Source: Chrysogorgia sp. JL179-B06
Taxonomy: Eukaryota; Cnidaria; Anthozoa; Scleralcyonacea; Chrysogorgiidae
Reading direction: 5' to 3'
Assembly (NCBI GenBank): GCA_035772405.1
Contig: JAYKKM010000144.1
Span: forward strand, 2,204,501 to 2,268,500
DNA: 64,000 nucleotides
The notes below the pieces were generated by a model that saw nothing but the letters and a program-made list of their open reading frames with translations, was not told the origin of the DNA and did no database searches. Shown one piece after another: positions 11,157 through 20,116 of the stretch (positions are counted from its first letter, which is position 1; each line of letters begins with the position of its first letter). The position numbers and the translations under genes are program-made.

Positions 11157-12323
11157 TTAATAATTTCCAAGTTTTTTTGGTATTACCTTTATTAACTTCC
11201 AGATTGTTAACAAAAAAATCACGTTTCCTGGTTTTAATTTCATGGTTAACTCTATTTCTAATACTTGATATGCAAGCCAGTTTGCCTCAGAACGATTCTT
11301 TACTGCGCGTTTTTTAAAATTATCTCTACGAAACATCTGTTTCTTTAAATCAGTGGTTATCCATGGAGCATCCAAATTTCTAACTCGTTTGGTTTTTACA
11401 GGTACATGGATATCCAATACCTTATTGAACAGTTCCTTCCAGACAGACCACATATTATTAGGGTTATCAGATATTTCGATTTGATCCCAATCCACTTCAT
11501 TCAAATCGGTAGTAAAGTGGTTAATATCAAAATGTCTATAATTTCTAGTCTCAATTAACCGTGGTCGTTCGCGTGGCGAAATCAGGCGACGCACAGCATA
11601 AATCAGACTGTGATCACTAATAGATAAATGACAGACACCACTTTTACGAATACGATATGGTGCTGTAGTAATTATGTGATCAATCAATGATTGTGTAGTT
11701 TTTGTAATACGTGTGGGTTCCTTGATTAGTTGTTTGTATTGGTATTCGTTGTATAAGGATACCAATCTATTAGTATGCGAAATATGAGACCTCTCAAGGA
11801 TATCGCAATTGAAATCACCCAAAATTATAGTTTCTTTATTTTCATTGTCTAGTGCCGATAGATATATTTCGAATGAGTCAAACACCTTCATTTCACTTGC
11901 CGGTGGTCTATCCCATGTGCTGACTAAGAAAGGTTTAATGAATTTTCCAATGATTTCAACAGTCAATATCTCAAGATCGGAATTTAAGTCTTTAGTCAAA
12001 AAATTCCATGTATCCTTAATATACAGCAAGACCCCACCACCATGCCTATTACGGTCTTTTCGTACCATATTGTATCCTGGTAGCGAGATTTCACTATCAG
12101 CAATTTCACTATCCAACCTCGTTTCGTTTATCGCTAGAATATCAAATGGTTGACCCGACATAACAATAGTTAACTCATCTATATGCTTGATCAAGCTAGC
12201 GATGTTTAATGCCGCCATTTTAAAACCTTTTAAAGTACTTATTTTCTCAATTAAATTAATGTTTTTAGTATCCGAAATCCTCTGGCTACTTACATCTATA
12301 TTAGGTTGATTCGTCTTACCCAC
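11157..12323 (-). pseudogene. CR1-like ORF2, AP-like endonuclease part
   Basis: This is an apurinic-like endonuclease (exonuclease-endonuclease-phosphatase fold) that nicks target DNA. Visible blocks are MAALNIASLIKH, ILAINETRLD (catalytic Glu), RKDRNRHGGGV, ILGDFNCDI (Asp/Asn), SLIDHI and LSISDHSLIYA (catalytic Asp-His). The C-terminal 25-30 residues after about 11280 are out of frame; the correct linker continues in the frame of the RT at 11151. Only this single break separates the two halves. ORF1 lies 74 bp upstream. Confidence 0.9.
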
Positions 12324-12397
12324 CTGTGGAGCAGAGCCTGGGAATTCCGCATTATGTAGTGAATTAGAATCATTTGACCTAGATGGACAATCAATAT

Positions 12398-13951
12398 TTA
12401 CTTGTTTGTCATCACACTGTGAACGAAATTTAAATATTTTCTCCAGTTGACTGCTTGATCTTGATTCAGGTAAGACTTCGACCTCAGGGGAATATGATTT
12501 GAATATATCCCCTGAAAAAAAGGCCTATTAACATTGTTTGGAGAGTCATATACATTGTTATTAATTGCTCTTAAATTTGGTTTTAAATATGCACATAAAT
12601 TCTTTCCTAACATTTTATCTCCTGCATTATTTAAATGCAATCTAGAACGATTTAAGTGCGAGACATTAATGTTTGTATTATCAATATAATCAACATCACT
12701 CTTTACGCACCACTCTTTAGTAATTTGATTGAAAGATCGGATTTTCTCCTGTGCAATTTTTCCATCGCTCCTTTCAATAACACTTGAGATCGCCAAGTTG
12801 CTCGTGTTTGGCTTTATCTCACGAATAAGATCCTCGAGATTGGTAGAGACGGTTTCACCCGTTTCGTTTACAAGATCATTAGTCCCAATATGAATAATTA
12901 TGCTACTATACTTCTGTTTAGACATATTCATGTTTATCTTACTTTTCAGGTCTTTCACAGTAGCTCCACTAATTGAGTGACATGTTGCTTCACCACGATA
13001 TGCTCTACCAATCTTTTCTTTGTCAATGTGCTTCACCATCGAATCACCAATCAGCAATAATTTCCCTTTGTTTTCCCGCCTGCTAATCTTATTCATTTTA
13101 AATAATGAATTATTATCTTTTGTAGAAGCATTATTTTGTATGCTATGCTTGGACATTTGGGCGTTTCGGTACTCAGCAATCTGATCTTTAAAATTTGGGT
13201 TTAGAACATTTATTTCCTTTACTGGCTCTTCCTGGTTTTTTGCTTGGGAAACTTCGTCCACAAGGACTTCATAGCGATTCAAATTAACGAAAGTCATATT
13301 GTTATTTTGAGATTCACAAAGAGAACTGGTGTGCTTGGGCTTTGACCATGTAGCTTCATTCGATTGCAAGATTTCCTTCAGCACATCATTTTCGTCCTTT
13401 AACTTTTTATTTTCTAGCTTTAGCGATTCAATCTCCGACATCGCTTCACCTTGTGCTTTCAATAATTCGGCCGCTTCGGAGACTTTACTCGCTTTTTCTT
13501 GTATCTGGTGTATTATCGCCCATAACATTGTTATATCAAGTTTTATCTCGGCCATTTCAATGTCGGATTTACGGCACTTTTGACAAGATTCATCTTCACT
13601 CGTCGCCAATACAGGTTTGGATTTATTTGTATCCTCATTCTGGAGAATGTTCTCACACGTCAGGTTGTCATTCAGCTCGCCGAGATCAATGACTTCATTT
13701 GATGACACCCGTTCATCTAAGTTTATTGAGTCATATATTTGTTTGGATAAATGTTTGGCCTTAGTTCCTTGGAAATAGATATACTTGCTGTTGGCGTGCC
13801 ACGTAACTATCAAAGGCTCGCTTTTAAAACTCCAAGTGCCTCCACCGGGTGACATGGTGGGGTGGAGGGAGGGAGGGAGGGAGAAGAGCGAAAACGCGCG
13901 CGAACCGTGGTAACTAGATATAGACAGAAGCTGATTGGTAGACCTCTGCAT
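12398..13951 (-). CDS. CR1-like ORF1 with coiled coil and SGNH esterase domain
   Basis: This 517-residue ORF1 protein belongs to the LINE at 9207-14000. A Cys pair (CQKCRKSD) precedes a Leu/Glu/Lys-rich coiled coil at about residues 140-200. The C-terminal half is an SGNH/GDSL hydrolase: block I KLLLIGDSMVKHID (Ser nucleophile), block III IIIHIGTNDL (Gly and Asn) and block V RSRLHLNNAGDKML (catalytic His). Such esterase ORF1s are characteristic of CR1-group LINEs, where they are thought to aid RNP or membrane interactions. The first 30 residues are low-complexity, so translation may really begin at the internal MSPGGG. The frame is intact. Confidence 0.88.
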   Translation of the reverse strand: MQRSTNQLLSISSYHGSRAFSLFSLPPSLHPTMSPGGGTWSFKSEPLIVTWHANSKYIYFQGTKAKHLSKQIYDSINLDERVSSNEVIDLGELNDNLTCENILQNEDTNKSKPVLATSEDESCQKCRKSDIEMAEIKLDITMLWAIIHQIQEKASKVSEAAELLKAQGEAMSEIESLKLENKKLKDENDVLKEILQSNEATWSKPKHTSSLCESQNNNMTFVNLNRYEVLVDEVSQAKNQEEPVKEINVLNPNFKDQIAEYRNAQMSKHSIQNNASTKDNNSLFKMNKISRRENKGKLLLIGDSMVKHIDKEKIGRAYRGEATCHSISGATVKDLKSKINMNMSKQKYSSIIIHIGTNDLVNETGETVSTNLEDLIREIKPNTSNLAISSVIERSDGKIAQEKIRSFNQITKEWCVKSDVDYIDNTNINVSHLNRSRLHLNNAGDKMLGKNLCAYLKPNLRAINNNVYDSPNNVNRPFFQGIYSNHIPLRSKSYLNQDQAVNWRKYLNFVHSVMTNK

Positions 13952-14993
13952 TTGAATTAATATTTAAATAGCAACCGTCACATCATTCGCAATCGCGAAT
14001 GCAAAAATTGAAACGGTATTGAAACGGTTTTTTGGTGGCGTTAAATTTGGCGTAATTTAAATTTAAATTGACGCCAGCGCGACAAACCGCTTTCCGGAAG
14101 AAGCCGCCATTTTAATTCGCCGACGGCGAAAGTTATATGCCATAAAAACCAGCCATTTCCTCTGATTTCATGCCGAAACTGTAGTGTTGAAGGACAAGAT
14201 AATCAAAGACAGGCACAAGTAAAAGGTAAATACATTGTCACCGACTCACCGGTCTGCGTTGAGCAAATAATTTGCCTTTTCTGCATAGTTTTTTTTGGTT
14301 TGGGTTTATAGTAATTTGGTTAGGATTAGGAGCATTTCGTTGAATTCTAAGAGAGTATAGCGTCGTACGGCTACCGTACGAATACCTTTAGTTCAGTGCT
14401 TCACTTTATCGTTTAACTTTTTTACTTAACTCGCTAATTTTAATGTAATTTAAATAATTGTACACTGTATATTTGTGTATTTGCTCCAAGCTCAGAAATC
14501 TAATAGACACCTTTTGAAATACTTAAAGAGGGATTTGGAAAAATTTGAAGGTGTGTAATGTTTTGAATGTTTAGAATTTTCAATTTTCAAAACATATATG
14601 TATAATATTTTGACAGTTGGAATTAAATCCATGCAGTTTAAAATATATACCATTTGTTCTTTATAATACTGCAGAATAGTAAGTGGTAGTACAAATTTTG
14701 GAATTGCATGTACAGTATGTTTATTATTTTATTAAAATTATAAATACTATGCTTGATAGTTAGCCTATATATACAGTAGTTTAGGGTGAAAAAACCTGCA
14801 TACTATTGCTGTGTTTATATGACCTAGGCCTGGCCTACAATTTTGTAGCAATAAACAAGCATTACTGTATACTTGTCAGTGTTAATACTAGTATATACAC
14901 TGCTGTAGTGAATAAGGGAGCGCTCGGGGGGAATCAGACGATACAGTACATGGATGATTGTCAAGCAAGCTCATACCCTCAGAAAAATTATTC
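13952..14993. other. LINE 5' region and non-coding DNA
   Basis: The first 250 bp are richer in GC and in CG dinucleotides (cgcgaatgc, gccgacggcg) and probably hold the 5' UTR and internal promoter of the LINE. The exact 5' end is not visible. After that the sequence is plain AT-rich DNA without a recognised gene. Confidence 0.5.
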
Positions 14994-15065
14994 TGTGTCC
15001 CGCTGACAGGGATACCTTCCTGATTTCCAGTGAGATGCTCTAACCATTGAGCTACCAAGACTCGG
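14994..15065 (-). repeat. tRNA-like sequence (degenerate tRNA or SINE head)
   Basis: On the minus strand the string tggtagctcaatggttagag matches the D-arm and A-box consensus, followed by catctcactggaaatcagg, which looks like an anticodon arm. A T-arm-like tccctgtcagcggga follows, but it does not fit the B-box GGTTCRANTCC. So this is not a functional tRNA gene. It may be a tRNA-derived SINE head or a tRNA pseudogene. Confidence 0.45.
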
Positions 15066-15250
15066 ATGGCGAGTGAAGGTTACATTGATGTACTGATTCT
15101 ATTGATATGTCTGCCTAAATGCAGTTCGCATTTGCATACAGCAGTGTATCTATTAACACACCCAATCATTACTGATATATAGTAACTGCTGCATAGGCAG
15201 TACATATATCATTAGAACAGTACATCATTGTAATCTCTCTCCATCTGAAT

Positions 15251-15300
15251 CTTGATGGCTCATTGGTTAGAGGCCGTCACTGGCAATAAGGTTATAATTT
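15251..15300 (+). repeat. second tRNA-like sequence, opposite orientation
   Basis: The string gatggctcattggttagagg resembles the same D-arm/A-box as the minus-strand copy at 14994-15065, followed by ccgtcactggcaataagg. No T-arm is evident. The opposite orientation of the two copies, 190 bp apart, suggests either a dimeric SINE-like unit or tRNA-like ends of one element. Confidence 0.35.
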
Positions 15301-15337
15301 TTTATGTTTCTGACGATATGATCTTGACATCCATGTT

Positions 15338-16204
15338 TTGTATACTGGCATGTATTCCATTGATCTCGATGCTATGAGCAACTGGTCACAGTCATGGCAA
15401 ATGAAATTTAATGTGTCTAAAACTCTTTTACTAAGGATATCCCGAAAACGTACTCAATCTAGTCATTCCTACCACCTCAACAACGAATTAGTGAAAAGTG
15501 TAACAAATCAAACCGATTTGGGTGTGGTCATCAGCAATGACCTTAAGTGGTCCCCCCATGTCGCTAAATGTGTTGCTAAAGCTAATCGTATGCTTGGGTT
15601 TCTTCGCAGGAACTGTACTCAAATGTCAAATGTCCGTTGCCGTCGTCTACTTTATTTAGCGCTCGTCCGTTCTCACTTGTCTTACGGTAGTGAAATCTGG
15701 GCTCCTCAGGATAAGTCGCGCGACCTTTCACTTCTTGAGGGTGTTCAGAGACGAGCCACTAAATTCATACTCCAAGATTATGAATCGTCTTACACTGACC
15801 GTCTTAAAAGGCTTAACTTATTACCGATATCGTATTGGCTTGAAATTAAGGATCTTCTCTTCTTTTTTAAGTGCAAACAAGGTCTCTACGATCTAGATAT
15901 CTCCCGTTTTGTGACTTTTTCTTCTATTCGCTCGTCTCGCACTCGTTCAAGTCAAAACAACTTGCTTGAAGCCAATCCTTGTAGGACTTCTCTTTTTAGA
16001 AATTCTTTTTTCAACAGAATTGTATTTCTCTGGAACGATATCTCTCCGACAGTTCGTAATACTACTTCTGTTTCCACTTTTAAACATAAACTTTATATTC
16101 ACTACTCTTCTAAGTTAGACTCCAATTTCGATGTTAATAGACTGCGCACCTGGAAAAGTTTCTGTTCTAAATGTCGTTCTTTCAATCCAAGTTGTTGCTC
16201 TTAA
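15338..16204 (+). pseudogene. 5'-truncated LINE, RT C-terminal third
   Basis: This 288-residue ORF covers only the part downstream of the catalytic FADD box. Visible blocks are WSQSWQMKFNVSKT, DLGVVISNDLKWSPHV, LSYGSEIWAPQ, LLEGVQRRATKFIL and LFRNSFFNRIVFLWNDI, the usual thumb and C-terminal region of Jockey/CR1-like LINEs. The sequence 16205-16378 is the 3' UTR and ends in an A-rich tail (gttaataaaaaaaataaa). This is a dead-on-arrival 5' truncation. Its frame is still open, so insertion is not very old. It is a different family from the LINE at 9207-14000. Confidence 0.85.
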
Positions 16205-16574
16205 ATCTGTGTTTTTACTTATATATATATATATGTTTATTATGTAATTTTTTGTTCGGTTGGTCTTCACATGGGACTCCTGTCCTGTTGATCATTCCTT
16301 CAATCGTGTTCAAGTATTGCACTCTTTATTTACTGTATATTTGCATTCTTGTATGGTTGTAAAGTTAATAAAAAAAATAAATTATATAATCTGTGTTTAC
16401 AGAACTCCATCCATTATGGAACATGTTAGACCTTGATATAATTTAGATACTATAGTACACAATGCCATATATATGCTTTGTTACATGGCAAATATGGTAC
16501 AGTGGATCTGCAATCTGCATTAGGCATTATTATTATAGTAGTATTATTGTTAATGCATTATTATTATTAGTATT

Positions 16575-16576
16575 AC

Positions 16577-16623
<47 letters not shown>

Positions 16624-16690
16624 AATAATATTTATACAGGATAGCCCCTTCAATGCTAACACTGGTATCAATATATGGGGGTCTTGTTTT
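16575..16690 (-). repeat. (TAA)n microsatellite and LINE 3' UTR remnant
   Basis: An uninterrupted (ATA/TAA)n tract of about 45 bp is followed by caataatatttatacaggatagcccc. The same layout (short tandem repeat, then tttatactgggtagccc) recurs at 60230-60300. That is how minus-strand 3' ends of CR1-like LINEs appear, so this is probably a solo 3' UTR fragment. The stretch 16691-17040 holds nothing recognisable. Confidence 0.5.
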
Positions 16691-17040
16691 CTAACAAATT
16701 ACAGTTACAAATTTCAACACCTATTCATAAATGTACAGTACAATGTTACAAAAACTAATTTTAACTCAAAAGTTTTATATCGTTCACATATTGTCAATTA
16801 AGGCAATAGATAATGGTGCTATAACATGTATGAACAGATTAATTGAAACATGGAAAATAGCTCTTTACCGGTAGATATGATGTTAAAATGCCATGGAATC
16901 TCCTAACTAGCATTACACAATGTAACTTGCTTCTAATACAAGAGGTATAAAACTTAGGATTTCTATTAACCAATCAGTTTCAAGTCCCGACTTAGGAAAG
17001 ATCAGTTTCCCTGACATGCATAGAGACCTCTGATTATGAC

Positions 17041-17602
17041 CATCAATATTTAGTTATCCATATTCCTGCCAGCTCCACATCACAGTAGTCCAATGTGGGT
17101 AGAATTATCAACTTACTGATATATCCACACTAACAATTGGAGTAGAATCCCACCCCTATACAGGTACATTTGCATTATATGCATCCGTAGACATTTGAAT
17201 GAATTTGATTTTTTGAAGGACACTCATTGTATGATAAAGATGCACTTTCTTCCTTCAACAGCCTTTGGTGTCTATATACTAAATACTGCATTGATTATTT
17301 CGTGAGTCATCAATATTGTGATAAAAGTAATTTCTTTCTTAGTGATTGATGGTAGAAACAGCAGTAGACCCCCCACTATTATGTTGCTGCACTCAAAAAT
17401 TAAAAAGTTTGGGCTGCATGTATTTAGTTTGATGTCCTATGAAACAATTAAATTCAGACAATACAAAATGTCCACTGAAAATTTATTTAGTTTGGCAAAT
17501 GAAATGGCTATTATCTAATTCAAGTAATTTAGAACTAAACGAAGTACTGTAAGTTTCAAACAGCAATTGGGCGAGGGGTTGTTGCGTATACGTATTTCTA
17601 GT
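17041..17602 (-). repeat. right copy of the 0.6 kb inverted repeat pair
   Basis: This is the reverse complement of 8608-9207. It ends ..cgtatacgtatttctagt, matching the left copy's start, and begins near atatttagttatcc. It abuts an RT fragment exactly (17603), so its insertion or a deletion truncated that RT. It has no open frame of its own. Confidence 0.85.
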
Positions 17603-19615
17603 CATAATTAAGAAAATTATAGGTCCCAACTTAGTACCTTGAGGGACTCCAGCACTTCCCAGCTAACACAACGTTGTGGCAACATTGTGGGAAGGTTGTA
17701 GTACCTAACCTTCAGACAACGTTCACAGGACGTTTGTCGCTTGGATATCGTTATCATGACGTTGTTGTGCCACCGTGGTGATATAACGTTGTCACAACGT
17801 TGTAACGACATCATAACCCAACGTTGTGTGAACGTGTTGACATAATGTTGTCAGCACGTTGTAACGACATCATAACTAAACGTTTTGTGAACGTGTTGAT
17901 ATAACGTTGTCAGAACGTTGTATCGACATCATAACCGAACGTTGTGTGAACGTGTTAACATAACGTTGTAGACGTGGACCAACGTTGTAGCGACATCACA
18001 AACCAACGTTATATTCAGGTGCTGACAAAACGTTCTAAGAACGTTTATATAAGAATGTCGTACCAGTTATAGCTGCGTATATACAAGGCAGGCTAACACA
18101 TAATTAACCTTGCCAAAACATTGCTTTACACAACATATATTACGACCAAACTGGACGTAGAATCAAAGTACGTCGTCGTCGCTTTATTGACGTTGTACTA
18201 ACGTGAGGAACAGACTTCAATTCGGCGTTGAATTTTGATCATATTTACCGTTATTATATTTTTCGAGCAAACCGCAACATCGAATCGACGTCGCATTATC
18301 GACGTTTTATATCAATGTCAGAAATATATGTCGATTCAACGTTGAATTTTGATTGCATATAGCGTCTTCATGTTTCACGACAATGCCGATATGTAGTTTT
18401 ATCCACGGTGTATTAAACGTAAGAAATAGATGTTGATTCAACATCGAATTATATGGTTGCATTAGTGTCACAACAATTTCAGCAAAATATCTTATGCATG
18501 GCTAAGAAGTATGTTATTTGAAATGTGGTAATAACTAGCAATTATTTGTTACCGCGATAAACTCTCATTTCATAAATTTCACACTGTCGAAGGATCAATT
18601 TTATGAATTTTTAACCAGCTACAAACAAGCAGGACTGTCTCGGTCCGTGTCCATTTAAGCCAATCAGAAAAGCCAAATTTTGATCCAGTACAACTGTTAA
18701 GCTATATGCTTAATCACACATATCGAGCGATCGAAGGCAAGCGTCAACAACTATAGCGGACAATTAAAGCTTTTTCTGATGGTTTTAACAATAGATTTCA
18801 CAAAGGAGGACCGCTATACTTCTAATTCTGACCAAATTCTTTGGTTAATAAGGATATTACTGTATTATACATTCAATGAAGAAAATGGATACAGCGTGTT
18901 CCGGCTAAACACAAATATGCTACAGAGACTTGGCCTGAGTAACAATAATTCTGTTGATCACTATTCTTCAAATAAATACCAGGACTATTTCGTATTACCT
19001 TATATATAATATGCGAACGTCGACATTTCAAAGTCGATTCGGTTTGCGATTTCGACGTTGGTGAATCGCTAGCAAATATAGGGCTACATTGTGACAACGT
19101 TAAAATAACTTTCCCGGGACGTTGTGACAACGTTCTCAGGTAGTCTACAAATCTGCGTTCTCAGGACGTTCGCGTACGACGTTGTCACAACGTAAGTCCA
19201 AAATTGTGACAACGTTGTGACAACGTTATTTTGTTAGCTGGGTTACGGGTAGCCAATGTGGTGTCGATTCTGCTAGCTTGACACGTTGACGCCGATTTGA
19301 TAGAAAACTAAGAATCCACGCAATTAAGGATCGCCTATAACTCCAATGTTTATTAGCTTTGTTATTAACACGTTGTAACCAAGGAGAAGTCAAGGAAACA
19401 GATTCCAAGAAGCTTACCATGTCCAACAGGCAATATGTAGTGGAGGTTCCTTTTAAGCAACCGAACTGATTTAGGTCGATACTCTCTCTAACATCATCCA
19501 TCATCCACGACACAACAAAATCTTTGACAAACAGGGTGTTAAAGATATAGGTCTTATATCGCCTTCGGACATTGGTAATTTTATTTTTGGAATTATGGGA
19601 CGTTATCTGGACCAT
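17603..19615 (-). pseudogene. LINE RT fragment split by an ACAACGTTGT-rich element
   Basis: On the minus strand, 19615-19243 encodes VVSWMMDDVRESIDLNQFGC, CLLDMV, SLIAWILSFLSNRRQRVKL and HWLPV. The short piece 17657-17603 encodes GVPQGTKLGPIIFLIM, the next RT block. The two halves are separated exactly by the element at 17658-19242. The segment between the fingers and the SLIAW block, where the first catalytic Asp should be, is decayed. The left end stops at the inverted repeat at 17602. This is a dead fragment of an RTE/CR1-like LINE. Confidence 0.75.
17658..19242. mobile_element. non-autonomous element built from ACAACGTTGT repeats
   Basis: The ends are inverted: CCCAGCTAACA at 17658 and TGTTAGCTGGG ending at 19242. 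TT flanks both sides (17656-17657 and 19243-19244), consistent with a 2 bp target duplication. The left third holds a tandem repeat of about 60 bp (copies start near 17818, 17878 and 17938), each with AACGTTGT, GAACGTGTTGA and CGACATCATAAC. More ACAACGTTGT palindromes lie at 19095-19230. No transposase is encoded. Removing the element and one TT brings the two flanking RT halves into one frame, which supports these ends. Confidence 0.75.
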
Positions 19616-19618
19616 GAG

Positions 19619-19896
19619 CTTTAGAGGACTTGGTTAAAGGAGCTTTTTGCATACCTCATTATGGTTGGATGGTTGGGCCCCCGATAAATTATATGCGTAC
19701 ATATAATATAGTTCCCTTCTCATAATTTCGTCCTTTTTCCTGAGAAGACTGAGAGAAATATAGCAAACATTACTTGTTTTGTAAATCGCTATAATAGATT
19801 TGCCCTATGACGAGTTTATACTTCATGTTAGTATACGTAACCCTCTGATGACAATATAATTCTCATACTCAATCCTCTACCGCGCTGTCCGTGCAA
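19619..19896. other. short spacer, no gene recognised
   Basis: This stretch lies between the RT fragment and the left target-site copy of the large transposon. Nothing recognisable is present. Confidence 0.5.
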
Positions 19897-19905
19897 AAAT
19901 AAGAC

Positions 19906-20005
19906 TAGTCTGCGTGGCAGGCTCTCTGGGTTTGGGGGAGGCGAAGAAAAACGGGAGGGGACGAGACGAGAGGGAGAGCCTGCCGTAATGCCCCGGTATT
20001 TTTCA
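19906..20005 (+). repeat. left terminal inverted repeat of the helicase transposon
   Basis: About 100 bp, nearly identical to the reverse complement of 27213-27312; only a few positions differ (for example tagT against tagC, and gccCCgg against gccCggg). Within the repeat, GGCAGGCTCTC (19916-19926) and GAGAGCCTGCC (19974-19984) are themselves inverted, so each end can form a hairpin with a G-rich loop of about 47 nt. Such subterminal structure may be the transposase binding site. Confidence 0.92.
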
Positions 20006-20116
20006 TTCCGCCCGCTACACGCCCATATTATCATTAGCCAATAAGATCATAGGATTCATAGCGGAAGTGAGAATATTTATTTAATTTATTTGCATATGTA
20101 AATTATATGCAAATAA

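Larger units (their letters stand above)
9207..14000 (-). mobile_element. near full-length CR1-like LINE with esterase ORF1
   Basis: ORF1 (13951-12398), the endonuclease (12323-11157) and the RT (11151-9427) lie in order on the minus strand. The 3' end is marked by an (AATG)n run at 9207-9230, the kind of short tandem tail that CR1/L2 LINEs carry. The 5' UTR continues past 13951 for an uncertain distance. One frame break inside ORF2 (about 11250-11280) separates this copy from an intact one. It lies between the two arms of the 0.6 kb inverted repeat. Confidence 0.85.

Noticed and set aside
14994..15065. Functional tRNA gene
   Set aside because: The A-box is good but the T-arm and B-box are not, and the acceptor stem does not pair.
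17670..18060. Regular palindromic repeats with spacers, superficially CRISPR-like
   Set aside because: The repeats are degenerate, spacers are also similar, the region is an element inside an animal LINE, and there are no cas genes.
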